From assembly GCF_002553505.1 (NCBI RefSeq), contig NZ_PDCP01000035.1, forward strand, positions 1 through 63,382: a DNA stretch of 63,382 nt, given 5' to 3'. The position numbers and the translations under genes were made by a program. The notes under the pieces are model-generated. The model made no database searches and was not told the origin of the DNA. It was given only the letters and a program-made list of their open reading frames with translations. Below are positions 16,664-26,126 of this stretch, piece after piece. Each line of letters starts with the position of its first letter. Position 1 is the stretch's first letter. This stretch comes from Mycolicibacterium agri (lineage in GTDB: Bacteria; Actinomycetota; Actinomycetes; Mycobacteriales; Mycobacteriaceae).

Positions 16664-17473
16664 ATGACCGCGCCCGTCCCGACCTGCTACCGCCACCCCG
16701 ACCGGCCGACATACGTTCAATGCACCCGGTGCCATCGCTACATCTGTCCGGAATGCATGCGCGACGCCGCGGTGGGCCACCAGTGCGCCGAATGCGTCAA
16801 CGCCGGGGCGAAAACGGTGCGCCAACCGCGAACTCGTACCCAGTGGGGTGCGACGACGCCGGTGGTTACCTACACCCTGATCGCGATCAACGTGGCAGCG
16901 TTCGTCGCGCAGATGGCGTCGCGGCGCGTCGAGGTGGAGTTCGTCATGTACTCGCCCGCCGTCGCCAACGGCGAGGTGTACCGGTTGCTCACCTCGGCGT
17001 TCCTGCACAGCGGCATCACGCACATCCTGTTCAACATGTTCGCGTTGTACGTGGTGGGCCCGGCGCTGGAGATCTGGCTGGGCCGGCTGCGGTTCATGGC
17101 GCTGTATCTGCTGAGCGCGCTGGGCGGTTCGGTGCTGATCTACCTGTTCTCCAATGCGCCGACGCTGGGCGCGTCGGGGGCCGTATTCGGGTTGTTCGCA
17201 GCCGCTTTCGTCATCGGCAGGAAGGTGAACGTCGACATCCGCTGGGTTGTCATCATGATCGTGATCAACCTGGTCATCACCTTCACCGTGCCGTCGATCA
17301 GCTGGCAGGGACACCTGGGCGGCCTGATCACGGGTGGGGTGGTCGCGTTTGCCTACGCGTATGCGCCTGCCAAGCAACGCATCCCGGTGCAGGCAGGCGC
17401 GACGGCCGCCCTGATCGTGTTGTTCGCCGCGCTGGTGTGGTGGCGGACAGCCGATCTGCTGGTGCTGTCCTAA
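16664..17473 (+). CDS. rhomboid-family intramembrane serine protease
   Basis: 269 residues. An N-terminal B-box-like zinc finger (CYRHPDRPTYVQCTRC, CPECM) is followed by six to seven membrane spans. The catalytic serine lies in APTLGASGAVFG and the histidine in QGHLGGLITG. HILFNMFALYVVGP is the conserved loop. It cleaves transmembrane substrates within the membrane; targets are unknown. ATG at 16664 is 2 bp after the beta-lactamase stop, which suggests an operon. Confidence 0.92.
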   Translation: MTAPVPTCYRHPDRPTYVQCTRCHRYICPECMRDAAVGHQCAECVNAGAKTVRQPRTRTQWGATTPVVTYTLIAINVAAFVAQMASRRVEVEFVMYSPAVANGEVYRLLTSAFLHSGITHILFNMFALYVVGPALEIWLGRLRFMALYLLSALGGSVLIYLFSNAPTLGASGAVFGLFAAAFVIGRKVNVDIRWVVIMIVINLVITFTVPSISWQGHLGGLITGGVVAFAYAYAPAKQRIPVQAGATAALIVLFAALVWWRTADLLVLS

Positions 17474-17485
17474 CGCACTCGCAGA

Positions 17486-17904
17486 GTGATCGTGTCGTCG
17501 ACAGGTGACTGCCCGTGCGGCAGCGCAGAACTTTTCGGCCGCTGCTGCGGGCCTCTTCTTGCCAGGGAGCGCGAGGCCGCCACCGCCGAGGAGCTGATGC
17601 GGTCGCGCTACACCGCATATGCGGTCGGAGATCTGGACTACGTCTGGCGGACCTGGCATCCACGCACCAGGCCTGAGGTGCTGACGCCGTCGGACGAGGT
17701 GTGGACCGGGCTGGAAATCCTCGACGTAATCGCGGGCGCGGCAGGCGATGACGAGGGGTGGTGGAGTTCCGGGCCCACTACCGCAGAACGCGACGAAGTG
17801 GGACAGGCGCACGCGAGGAGCACAGAGGCTCCCTGCACGAGCGGTCCCACTTCGCCGTCAGAGCCCGTCGGTGGTTCTACCTGGACGGGGAATTGTTCGG
17901 TTGA
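17486..17904 (+). pseudogene. UPF0225/YchJ-like protein, frameshifted
   Basis: The N-terminus has the SEC-C-like zinc motif CPCGSAELFGRCCGP, then the conserved RYTAYAVGDLDYVWRTWHP and WTGLEILDV. After about codon 90 the frame is lost within GGGG (17755-17758). In the -1 frame the expected C-terminus VVEFRAHYRR...GSLHERSHFAVRARRWFYLDG follows to a TGA at 17902-17904. One missing G explains this. It may be a real recent mutation or a homopolymer sequencing error. Start GTG at 17486. Confidence 0.8.
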
Positions 17905-17908
17905 CCGA

Positions 17909-19024
17909 TCAGGCCAGCACCTCGGCGGGATCGGTGTAGGGCAGCTCGAGGTCGTGGGCTACCTGCTCGGACAGCAGCGCGCCCTCGTGCGTCGAAAGAC
18001 CCTTGGTCAGTGACGAATCGGCCTGGCAGGCCGCCCGCCAACCGCGCTCGGCCAGCTTGACGACGTACGGCATGGTGGCGTTCGTCAGCGCGTAGGTCGA
18101 CGTGCGCGGCACCGCGCCGGGCATGTTGGCCACGCAGTAGAACAGCGTGTCGTGCACCTTGAACGTGGGATCGTCGTGCGTCGTCGGATGCGAATCCTCG
18201 AAGCAGCCGCCCTGGTCGATCGCGATGTCGACCAGAACCGCGCCCGACTTCATGTGCGCCACAGTCGAATTGCTCACCAGCTTGGGCGCCTTGGCGCCGG
18301 GCACCAACACCGCGCCGATCACCAGATCGGCTCCCTTGACAGCGTCTTCCAGGTCGAGCATCGACGAGTACCGGGTCTCGATGGCACCGCCGGTCTCGTT
18401 GTCGATCTTGCGCAACGTGTTGACGTTGACGTCGAACACGTTGACGTGCGCGCCCATGCCCCGCGCGATGCGGGCGGCGTTGTAACCCGCCACGCCGCCG
18501 CCGATCACGACGACCTCGGCGGGCGCCACCCCGGGCACGCCGCCCATCAGCACGCCGCGGCCGCCGTGGCTGCGCATCAGGTGGTAGGCGCCGACCTGTG
18601 CGGCCAACCGGCCCGCGACCTCGCTCATCGGCGCCAGCAGGGGCAGTGCGCCGTCGGCGGTCTGCACGGTCTCGTAGGCGATGGACGTGGTGCCCGAAGC
18701 CATCAGGGCGTCCGTGCACGGCTTGGACGCGGCCAGGTGCAGATACGTGAAGAGCGTCTGGCCTTTCCGCAGGCGGCCGTATTCGGCCTCGATCGGCTCC
18801 TTGACCTTCAGCAGCAGGTCGGCCTCGGCCCAGACCTCGTCGACGCTGTTGATGATCTGCGCGCCGGCGCGTTTGAAGTCTGCATCGGAGATCGCAGAGC
18901 CTTCGCCTGCGCCTGCTTGGATGAGTACCTCATGGCCGCGGTGGACCAGCTCGGCAACCCCGGCGGGGGTGATGGCAACGCGGTATTCGTTGTTCTTGAT
19001 CTCGGTCGGGACTCCGACGCGCAT
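17909..19024 (-). CDS. ald: L-alanine dehydrogenase
   Basis: 371 residues, the family's normal length. It opens MRVGVPTEIKNNEYRVAIT, and carries the catalytic lysine region (ADLLLKVKEP) and the NAD site VVIGGGVAGYNAARIA. It interconverts L-alanine and pyruvate with NAD+/NADH, and is used in alanine catabolism and in redox balance under hypoxia. ATG at 19024 has AGGAG upstream. It is divergent from aldR. Confidence 0.96.
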   Translation of the reverse strand: MRVGVPTEIKNNEYRVAITPAGVAELVHRGHEVLIQAGAGEGSAISDADFKRAGAQIINSVDEVWAEADLLLKVKEPIEAEYGRLRKGQTLFTYLHLAASKPCTDALMASGTTSIAYETVQTADGALPLLAPMSEVAGRLAAQVGAYHLMRSHGGRGVLMGGVPGVAPAEVVVIGGGVAGYNAARIARGMGAHVNVFDVNVNTLRKIDNETGGAIETRYSSMLDLEDAVKGADLVIGAVLVPGAKAPKLVSNSTVAHMKSGAVLVDIAIDQGGCFEDSHPTTHDDPTFKVHDTLFYCVANMPGAVPRTSTYALTNATMPYVVKLAERGWRAACQADSSLTKGLSTHEGALLSEQVAHDLELPYTDPAEVLA

Positions 19025-19117
19025 GATCGCTCCTGAAATGTCGTTGGGTGTCTAAAATTGTGAAGAAGCTTCGGCGGTGAAGCAATAGCTGTGCAGATAC
19101 TTCGATATGATCGACGA
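19025..19117. promoter_or_regulatory. ald-aldR divergent control region
   Basis: This 93-bp AT-richer spacer separates ald from its Lrp-type regulator. It holds a perfect palindrome GAAGCTTC (19065-19072) flanked by related GTGAAG repeats (19060-19064 and 19077-19082). In M. tuberculosis AldR binds several sites here and, depending on alanine, represses or activates ald. The sites given are inferred from position and symmetry. Confidence 0.5.
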
Positions 19118-19633
19118 ATGACCGAAGAATCATCGATCGCGACGGTCGGTCGGCCGCGTCCGCCGAAGGATGTTCGAGCCGCCGATCTCGACGACATCGA
19201 CCGGCAGATTTTGATCTTGTTGCACCGCGATGCGCGCATGTCCAACAGCGCGCTCGCCGAGGCCGTCGGCATTGCGCCGTCCACGTGTCACGGCCGGGTC
19301 CGCAGGCTCCACGAACTCGGGGTGATCCGCGGTTTCTACGCCGATATCGCCCCTGCGGCCATCGGCTTGTCGCTGCAGGCGATGATCTCGGTGAGCCTGC
19401 AGGCCAACGCACGGGCCAAAATCCGCAGTTTCATCCAGCAGATCCGGCGCAACCCCCGGGTGATGGATGTGTACTTTCTCGCCGGCGCCGACGACTTCAT
19501 CCTGCATGTTGCGGCCCGCGACACCGAAGATCTGCGGTCGTTCGTGGTCGAGAATCTCAACGCCGATGCCGACGTCGCCGGTACGCAGACCTCACTGATC
19601 TTCGAGCACCTGCGCGGCGCCTCACCGCTCTGA
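19118..19633 (+). CDS. aldR: Lrp/AsnC-family regulator AldR
   Basis: 171 residues. An N-terminal helix-turn-helix (DDIDRQILILLHRDARMSNSALAEAVGIAPSTCHGRVRRL, about residues 30-68) precedes an alpha-beta RAM ligand-binding domain. It is the counterpart of Rv2779c, which controls divergent ald. ATG at 19118 (MTEESSIAT) is preferred over an in-frame ATG 27 bp upstream that would invade the operator region. The 3' end overlaps the convergent neighbour by 12 bp. Confidence 0.9.
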   Translation: MTEESSIATVGRPRPPKDVRAADLDDIDRQILILLHRDARMSNSALAEAVGIAPSTCHGRVRRLHELGVIRGFYADIAPAAIGLSLQAMISVSLQANARAKIRSFIQQIRRNPRVMDVYFLAGADDFILHVAARDTEDLRSFVVENLNADADVAGTQTSLIFEHLRGASPL

Positions 19634-20584
19634 ATCCCACCAGGCGAGCACCCGCATCGCGACCAAGGTCAGCCATGTGGACGGCTCGCCGGCGGGCGCG
19701 TCGACCTCGAACCAGACCCGGCCCGGTTGCCGGCCGCCCTGCAACCAGGTGCCGTCGGGTTGCCGCGCCGCACGGATCAACTCGATCGCCTCACTCATCC
19801 GTGGATCCGGCGCCACGCCGTCGTGCAGCGCCGCTCGGCGGAAGTACTCGGCGGCGTTGAGCACGCTGTAGACCCAGTAGAAGGGATACGCGAACTGCGT
19901 CGTCCAGGGCCCAACCGGCTCACCCGTCGACAACCGCCGAAACAGCCGTCGCTCAAGCAGATACTCCTGACCTGCCAGTCGCGCCGCGCGGGCGGCCGCG
20001 GCGCCTCCCGTCGCCTTCTCGTAGGCCAGCAGGCCCTTCAACGAATTGAGCGTCGAGTGAAACGACGATCGACGTGATCCCTCGATCCATTCGCAGTTCC
20101 ACCCGCCGTCAGGCAGGCGATGGTCGACGAACCACTCCACGATGCCGCTGACATCGACGCCCAGCCATCCGCCGTTGGCCACGGTGTAGCCGTTGATGCA
20201 GCAGTCCACCTCACCGCCCCAGTACGGCAGATCGTCGTACTCCCAACGGGAATGCGCGGCAAGCAATTCGGCGGTCCGACGCCCCTTCAGGACTTGCGCG
20301 TCGAGTCCCCACTCCCGCAGCGCGTTGAGCGTCCACGTCGTCGCCGTCCACGGCTGACCGTGTTCTTCTTTCGGGTCGAAGTCGGCGGGAAAGAACGCTC
20401 CGCCTGCCCATTGCCCGTCGGCGTCCTGCAGATCGAGGAGCCGCTTGCCGAAGCCTTCGGTCGCGACCCGCGCTCGCGTCGCCTCCCACACTTCCTGCGG
20501 GGCGTGCACGAGGTCGCGTTCGACCTGCCAACGCAGTGCCGGATCCGAGTCGAGCAGCCAGGACAGCAACGCGTCGTCCGCCAT
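19622..20584 (-). CDS. prenyltransferase/squalene-cyclase-fold protein
   Basis: 320 residues with repeated alpha-barrel signatures: DADGQWAGGAF, LPDGGWNCEW and QPDGTWLQGG. These QW-like repeats mark the terpenoid cyclase/prenyltransferase alpha6-alpha6 toroid. A cyclase DXDD motif is not evident, so enzymatic activity is uncertain. No signal peptide. It is convergent with aldR and divergent from the large LuxR-type regulator 41 bp away. Confidence 0.65.
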   Translation of the reverse strand: MADDALLSWLLDSDPALRWQVERDLVHAPQEVWEATRARVATEGFGKRLLDLQDADGQWAGGAFFPADFDPKEEHGQPWTATTWTLNALREWGLDAQVLKGRRTAELLAAHSRWEYDDLPYWGGEVDCCINGYTVANGGWLGVDVSGIVEWFVDHRLPDGGWNCEWIEGSRRSSFHSTLNSLKGLLAYEKATGGAAAARAARLAGQEYLLERRLFRRLSTGEPVGPWTTQFAYPFYWVYSVLNAAEYFRRAALHDGVAPDPRMSEAIELIRAARQPDGTWLQGGRQPGRVWFEVDAPAGEPSTWLTLVAMRVLAWWDSER

Positions 20585-20625
20585 GGCGCCGACTGTAGTG
20601 ATGTGCGTTCGCGTTAGGTTGAGGC

Positions 20626-23367
20626 ATGCTGCACGGGAGGGCGGCGGAATTGGCGGAGGTTCACGGGCTTCTCACCGAGACCCGCGGCGGCCGCAGTTCA
20701 CTGCTGGTGGTGCAGGGCGAGGCGGGTAGCGGCAAGACGGCGCTTCTTCGGCAGGTCGCCGCGGACGCGCACGACTTCCGGGTGCTGCGTTGCACCGGCG
20801 TGGAATCCGAGGCCGAATTGCCCTTCGCCGCACTGCACCTTCTGCTGCACGACGATTTGGATCGCCTCGACGCGCTGCCGGGCCCGCAGGCCGGCGCGCT
20901 GCGTGCGGCGTTCGGCCTGGCCGACGCGCCCGGCGTGGACAGGTTTCTGGTCGGGCTGGCCACGTTGACGCTGCTGTCGGAGATCGCCGCCGAGGTGCCG
21001 GTGCTCTGCCTCGTCGACGATGCGCAGTGGCTCGATCGCGCCTCACTTGACGCGCTGTTGTTCGCCGGTCGCCGACTCGGGGCCGAAGGGGTGATGCTGC
21101 TGCTGGGCGCGCGCCCCGACGACCGCGATATCGGCTTCTCCGGGCTGCGTGTGCGACAGCTGCCCGCGCTCAGTGACTCGGCGGCCGCAGCGCTGCTGGC
21201 CGAGCGGGCGCCGGAGTTGGCGCCCCATCTGCGGGACACGTTGATCGCTGAAGCCGAAGGTAATCCGTTGGCGCTGATCGAGTTGGCGGCCGCGCTGCGG
21301 GCGGGCGATCCCGTTCCCGGACGCCCTCCGACCGTGACGACCGCGCTGTCGACGGCGGGCCGCCGGGTGCTGGACGGATTCGGCGTCCAGACCGAGCGGC
21401 TGCCGCGGGAAACCCGGATGGCGCTGCTGGTTGCGGCCGCCGAAGGCGCGGGGGAGCTCGGCGTCGTGGTGGATGCGATGGCTCGGATCGGGTTGTTTCC
21501 CAATGACTTTGGACCTGCAGAAACCGCAGGGCTGGTCGCGGTGACCAATGCCGCGGTGACGTTTCGCCATCCACTGATCCGATCAGCGGTGTACGGGCGC
21601 TCCGCTGTCGCCGACCGGATCACCGTCCACCGCGCGTTGGCCGATGCGCTTTCCGCGCCCGAGTTCGTCGACCGCCGAGCGTGGCATCTGGCCGCTGCGA
21701 CGATTGGGTTCGACGAAAAGGCCGCCGATGCTATGGAAGCTGCGGCGCTACGAGCCGATCGCCGGGGCGGTTATGCGGCCGGCGCGGCCGCCCACGAGCG
21801 CGCCGCCCGGCTGACCGCGGATCCGGTCCTGCGTGGCAAGCGGCTCGCCGCCGCCGCGATGGGGGCGCGCGACTCCGGCCAACTCGATCTCGCCGCGGCG
21901 CTGGCTGAGGAGGCGGCCACGCTCGGCGGCGACCCGCCGACGTTGGCCCGGTTGGCGTGGGTCCGCGCCCGCGTTGAGTTCGAACGTGGAACACCAAGGC
22001 GCGCATCGGGAATGCTGCTTGAGGGGGCCGAGGCGCTGTATGGCTTCGATCAGGAAGAAGCCGCCAAGATGTTGATCGAGGTGGTGCGGATGGCGTATTT
22101 CGCCGACGACGCGCCGCACCTCGGCCGCGTGATCGATCTGATCGACAACCTGTCACTGGCGACCGACCACCCGCTGGCTGCCATGCTGGCCGCCAGCGCG
22201 ATCCTGGCCCGGCTGCAGTGCGACGGGCTTACCGCTCGGGTACCGCCGTTGTCGGACATCGTGCACCGGATCGACCCGACGCCGCTCGGCGTCACCATCG
22301 GCAACCTGGCGATCCACGGCGCGTTTCTGCAGATGATCGTCGGTGAGGTCGACGAAGGGTGGGCGCGGACTTCCCGGATACTGGTCGAGGCGCGTGAGCG
22401 GGGCATGATCGGTGGGCTGCCGCACATCCTGCTGCAGCATGCGCAGGCGGCGCTGTTCTCGGGCCGCCTGCAGGACGCCCTGCGCACCGCGTCCGAGGGT
22501 GTGCAGGTCGCCGAGGACACCGGGCAGTTGAACTCCGCGGCGAACCTGCGCGCTGTGCTGGCCCTGATCACCGCGACGACCGGCGACGAGGACACCTGCG
22601 TCACGGCTGCGACGTCGTCGATAGACCGTGGCGCCGAACGACATTCGTCCAGCGTGGCTCTTGCGCACCTGGCGCTGGCCACCCTTGAGCTGAGCCATGG
22701 TCGGTACAACGCTGCGCTGGAACGACTTTCGTCGGTGCCGACACAGTTGCGGCGACATCCCACCTTCGGCCTGCTGTCACCGCCGGAGTGGGCCGAAGCC
22801 GCTGCGCGCAGCGGCGCGGGGGAGCGGGCGGCCGAAATGATGGCGACCTATGAGCGATGGGCTGCCGGCCGCGACAATCCCGTCGTACACGCGAACGTGC
22901 ACCGCTGCCGCGCGCTGCTCGGCCCCGACGAGGAGGCAGAGGTGAACTACCTTTCGGCGATCCGGTTGTACGACGAGGTGAATCGGCCGATGGCGCGGGC
23001 GCGCACCGCCCTGCTGTACGGCGAGTGGCTGCGACGGGTCCGGCGCCGGTCCGACGCCCGCGAACCGTTGCGCGCGGCGGTGCGGGCGTTCGAGCAGATC
23101 GGTGCCAGGGCGTGGGCCGAGCGGGCCCGCACCGAGCTGCGCGCCACCGGCGAGAGCGTCGCGCCCGCCTCGCAGCCGCGCGGGCAAGACCAGCTGACGC
23201 CACAGGAACTTCAAGTCGTGCGGCTGGCCGCGACCGGCTTGAGCAACCGGGACATCGGCGCACAGCTGTTCATCAGCCCGCGCACGGTCGGCTATCACCT
23301 CTACAAGGCCTTTCCCAAGCTGGGCGTCGCCGGTCGGCACGAGCTCGCGGCCCTCGACCTGGCCTGA
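20626..23367 (+). CDS. LuxR-family ATPase regulator (LAL type)
   Basis: 913 residues. The N-terminal AAA ATPase has Walker A GEAGSGKTALL (about residues 32-42) and Walker B CLVDDAQWLD. A long helical, TPR-like middle region follows. The C-terminal LuxR helix-turn-helix (LTPQELQVVRLAATGLSNRDI, then FISPRTVGYHLYKAF) binds DNA. Large ATP-binding regulators of the LuxR family are typical pathway activators in actinomycetes. It directly precedes an F420-type oxidoreductase and a flavin hydroxylase, its likely targets. Confidence 0.88.
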   Translation: MLHGRAAELAEVHGLLTETRGGRSSLLVVQGEAGSGKTALLRQVAADAHDFRVLRCTGVESEAELPFAALHLLLHDDLDRLDALPGPQAGALRAAFGLADAPGVDRFLVGLATLTLLSEIAAEVPVLCLVDDAQWLDRASLDALLFAGRRLGAEGVMLLLGARPDDRDIGFSGLRVRQLPALSDSAAAALLAERAPELAPHLRDTLIAEAEGNPLALIELAAALRAGDPVPGRPPTVTTALSTAGRRVLDGFGVQTERLPRETRMALLVAAAEGAGELGVVVDAMARIGLFPNDFGPAETAGLVAVTNAAVTFRHPLIRSAVYGRSAVADRITVHRALADALSAPEFVDRRAWHLAAATIGFDEKAADAMEAAALRADRRGGYAAGAAAHERAARLTADPVLRGKRLAAAAMGARDSGQLDLAAALAEEAATLGGDPPTLARLAWVRARVEFERGTPRRASGMLLEGAEALYGFDQEEAAKMLIEVVRMAYFADDAPHLGRVIDLIDNLSLATDHPLAAMLAASAILARLQCDGLTARVPPLSDIVHRIDPTPLGVTIGNLAIHGAFLQMIVGEVDEGWARTSRILVEARERGMIGGLPHILLQHAQAALFSGRLQDALRTASEGVQVAEDTGQLNSAANLRAVLALITATTGDEDTCVTAATSSIDRGAERHSSSVALAHLALATLELSHGRYNAALERLSSVPTQLRRHPTFGLLSPPEWAEAAARSGAGERAAEMMATYERWAAGRDNPVVHANVHRCRALLGPDEEAEVNYLSAIRLYDEVNRPMARARTALLYGEWLRRVRRRSDAREPLRAAVRAFEQIGARAWAERARTELRATGESVAPASQPRGQDQLTPQELQVVRLAATGLSNRDIGAQLFISPRTVGYHLYKAFPKLGVAGRHELAALDLA

Positions 23368-23433
23368 ATACAGTCACCACTACAGTCATTCGACAGATTC
23401 GGCGCCGGCGCCATCGGGGCCATCGTGGATGGC

Positions 23434-24456
23434 ATGAAATTCGGAGTCGATGTCCCCACTTGTCTGGCCGGAATGGCCTACCCGGTGCCCTTCGCCACCG
23501 CCGACGACGTCGTGCGCATCGCCGTCGAGGCCGAGCAGCTCGGTTATGACGAGGTCGCCGGCAACGATCACCTGAGCACGCAGCGGTTCGTGCGGGAAGC
23601 GTGGCCGGCCGCGCCGGACTATTTCGAACCGTTGATGATGCTGGCCACCATCGCCGCCAAAACGTCGACGGTGCGGCTGGGCACCGGGATTCTGGTGCTG
23701 CCGATGCGCGACCCGGTGCTGCTGGCCAAGCAGGTGGCCACGCTCGACCAGATCAGCGGCGGGCGAGTGACGCTGGCGGTGGCCGCGGGCGGATACCGCG
23801 ATGAATTCGAAGCCGTCGCACCGGATCTCGCCGAAGCGAACCGCAACGACTTGATGACCGAAGGCATCGAGTCGCTGCGCGTCCTGTTCGAACAATCGCG
23901 CTCGACCTACGACGGCAAGTATCGCCGGTTCGTCGACGTGGAGTCCTATCCCAAACCGGTGCAGTCGCCGCTGCCGATCTATTCCGGCGGCAACGGCAAG
24001 GGCGCGATCCGCCGCGCAGGGCAGCGGTGCGAAGGCTGGTTGCCGGCCAAGATCGGCCCCGCCGAATTGGCAGCGGGCCGCGCCAAGGTGCACGGCTACG
24101 CGCGTGAGGCGGGACGTGACGCGTCGGCCATCACCATCGCGCTGCAGTCGGTCGTCTGCATCGCCGACACCGCGGCGCAGGCCCGCGAGAAATTCCGGCA
24201 ATCAACCTTCCAGTTGTTCCGGTGCTCGCTGAACGACACCATGTTGACCGGCGTCTCCGAGGACCAATACATCGCCGACAGCCTGATCGGGACCCCCGAC
24301 GAGGTATGTGAGAAGGTCGCGGCCTTCCAGGAGGCGGGGCTCGATGCGTTCTCCGCGACGCTGTTCGTCGCCGACACGATCGACGAAATGCTCGACCAGA
24401 TGCGGCTTTTCGCCAAGTACGTGCTGCCCGCGTTCCCAGAAGGAATGGCAAGATGA
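23434..24456 (+). CDS. luciferase-like F420-dependent oxidoreductase
   Basis: 340 residues of the bacterial luciferase-like (LLM) TIM-barrel family. Signatures are MKFGVDVPTC at the start, VRLGTGILVLPMRDPVLLAKQVATLD, and IYSGGNGKGAIRRAGQRCEGW. Mycobacterial members usually use F420 rather than FMN; that is inferred. ATG at 23434 matches the family start; GTG at 23425 is in frame. It is coupled by ATGA overlap to the flavin hydroxylase gene, so the two likely act on the same substrate. Confidence 0.82.
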   Translation: MKFGVDVPTCLAGMAYPVPFATADDVVRIAVEAEQLGYDEVAGNDHLSTQRFVREAWPAAPDYFEPLMMLATIAAKTSTVRLGTGILVLPMRDPVLLAKQVATLDQISGGRVTLAVAAGGYRDEFEAVAPDLAEANRNDLMTEGIESLRVLFEQSRSTYDGKYRRFVDVESYPKPVQSPLPIYSGGNGKGAIRRAGQRCEGWLPAKIGPAELAAGRAKVHGYAREAGRDASAITIALQSVVCIADTAAQAREKFRQSTFQLFRCSLNDTMLTGVSEDQYIADSLIGTPDEVCEKVAAFQEAGLDAFSATLFVADTIDEMLDQMRLFAKYVLPAFPEGMAR

Positions 24457-26093
24457 CGCGCAATCACATCGAGGTCCTGGTAGTGGGCGCCGGTCCGGTC
24501 GGCCTGGCGGCAGCGGCCGAGCTTCGGCTGCGCGGGGTCGGCGTCCGGTGCGTGGACGCTGCGGCGCATCACAATGTCACCACGAAAGCCCTTGGGCTGC
24601 AGGCGCGAACACTGGAACTGTTCGAACGGCTCGGGATCGTCGAGGCGGCCGTCGCGCGCGGATTGCCGGTCCGGCGATTCAACATCCTCAGCGAGCAGCG
24701 GCAGATCGCCGAATTCGACCTCGGCGGCCTTGACACGCCGTATCCGTACCTGTTGATGCTGCCGCAGCACGTGACCGAGCAGATTCTGCGAGATCGATTG
24801 GTAGAGCTCGGCGGTGGCGTCGAACAGGCGGTGGAACTGATCGGATTCACCCAGGACGCCGACGGTGTCGACGCGGTGCTGCGGCACGCAAATGGGCGCA
24901 GGGAGCACGTGCGCGCCGACTGGTTGGTCGGCACCGACGGGGCGCACAGCTTGGTTCGTCATCAATTGGGTCTGCAATTCGAGGGCGGCGCATTCCGCGA
25001 GGAGTTCGCCACCGCCGATGTCCGCATCGATTGGGGCTTGCCGATGGACGAGCTGTACGCATTCCTGAACCGAGGCAACTTCATCGCCTACTTCCCGATG
25101 GTCGGCGGTTGGCATCGGGTGGCGATCGCCTACAACACCCGCCGAGCGCCGCAAGGAGAGGTGACGCTCGCCGAAGTCCAGGGAGCCATCGACGCGTGCG
25201 GGCCGGTCGGTGCGCGGGCGGTCGAAATCGGTGACCGGTCACGATTCGTCATCAACCAGCGCACGGTGCAGGCGCAGTCCGTCGGCCGGGTGTTCCTGGC
25301 GGGCGACGCCGCGCACGTGCATTCCGTTGTGGGCGCGCAGGGTCTCAATATCGGTGTGCAGGACTCGTTCAACCTGGCCTGGAAGCTGGCGGCCGTCATC
25401 GCGGGACGGGCAGATCCGACGATGCTGGAAACCTATGCGGCAGAACGTCGCCCGGCCGCGAAACGAATCGTGACCGGGACCCGGCGCGCCACGCGGATGA
25501 CCCTGCTGCGCAGGCCGCCGGCGGTGCTGGCGCGGCGACGGATCGCGCCGCTGGTGTTGGGCAGGCGTCGGGTGCGCAACACCATCGAGCACGCCCTGTC
25601 GCAGCTGGACATCTCCTACCGCAACCCCGGCGCGTCCGCGGTGGTGAAAGGTACGCCGGTCACCGGCGACCGCGCGCCCGACGCGCCGCTGCGCTATCAC
25701 GGGATGGCGTCGTCGCGCGCGGCGCCGGTGAGTCGGCTCTTCGAAATCATCAGCCGCGACGAGTTCTCGCTGCTGATGGTCGGTGAAGCGGCCGACGTCG
25801 CCGCCGGCTATCGCCACATTCACGCTGTGGCGGAGAACTTTCCCACGGTCAGCGAGTACGTCGTCCTCCCCGGCACAGGCGCCGCGGTGGACGCCGATAT
25901 CGCCGCGACGGCGCTCGCCGATGTCGGCAACACGCTGCGCGCCAAGTACGGTATCGACCGCCAGGCGATGCTGCTGATCCGGCCGGACGGCTATCTGGCG
26001 TTGCGCCACGACGAGTGGGCGCCCGGCGTGTTGCGAACCGGGCTGCAGCAGTGGCTTCAACCGGTCAGATCGACGCTGGTGGAGGAGAAGTAA
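24453..26093 (+). CDS. FAD-dependent monooxygenase, PheA/TfdB-like
   Basis: 546 residues. The N-terminal dinucleotide fold is VLVVGAGPVGLAAAAELRLRG, DG motif VGTDGAHS, and the second FAD motif GDAAHVHSVVGAQGLNIGVQD. A thioredoxin-like C-terminal domain follows (about residues 400-540). This is the aromatic hydroxylase (phenol-hydroxylase-like) layout using NAD(P)H and O2. ATG at 24453 overlaps the stop of the oxidoreductase gene. The substrate is unknown; an aromatic or polyketide compound is the likely class. Confidence 0.87.
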   Translation: MTRNHIEVLVVGAGPVGLAAAAELRLRGVGVRCVDAAAHHNVTTKALGLQARTLELFERLGIVEAAVARGLPVRRFNILSEQRQIAEFDLGGLDTPYPYLLMLPQHVTEQILRDRLVELGGGVEQAVELIGFTQDADGVDAVLRHANGRREHVRADWLVGTDGAHSLVRHQLGLQFEGGAFREEFATADVRIDWGLPMDELYAFLNRGNFIAYFPMVGGWHRVAIAYNTRRAPQGEVTLAEVQGAIDACGPVGARAVEIGDRSRFVINQRTVQAQSVGRVFLAGDAAHVHSVVGAQGLNIGVQDSFNLAWKLAAVIAGRADPTMLETYAAERRPAAKRIVTGTRRATRMTLLRRPPAVLARRRIAPLVLGRRRVRNTIEHALSQLDISYRNPGASAVVKGTPVTGDRAPDAPLRYHGMASSRAAPVSRLFEIISRDEFSLLMVGEAADVAAGYRHIHAVAENFPTVSEYVVLPGTGAAVDADIAATALADVGNTLRAKYGIDRQAMLLIRPDGYLALRHDEWAPGVLRTGLQQWLQPVRSTLVEEK

Positions 26094-26126
26094 GTCCCAC
26101 AAATCGCGACGAACTAGGGTGAGGGC

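Noticed and set aside
20626..26093. Integrated prophage or genomic island with attachment sites
   Set aside because: No integrase, tRNA end or flanking direct repeats were seen; the module looks like an ordinary accessory operon.
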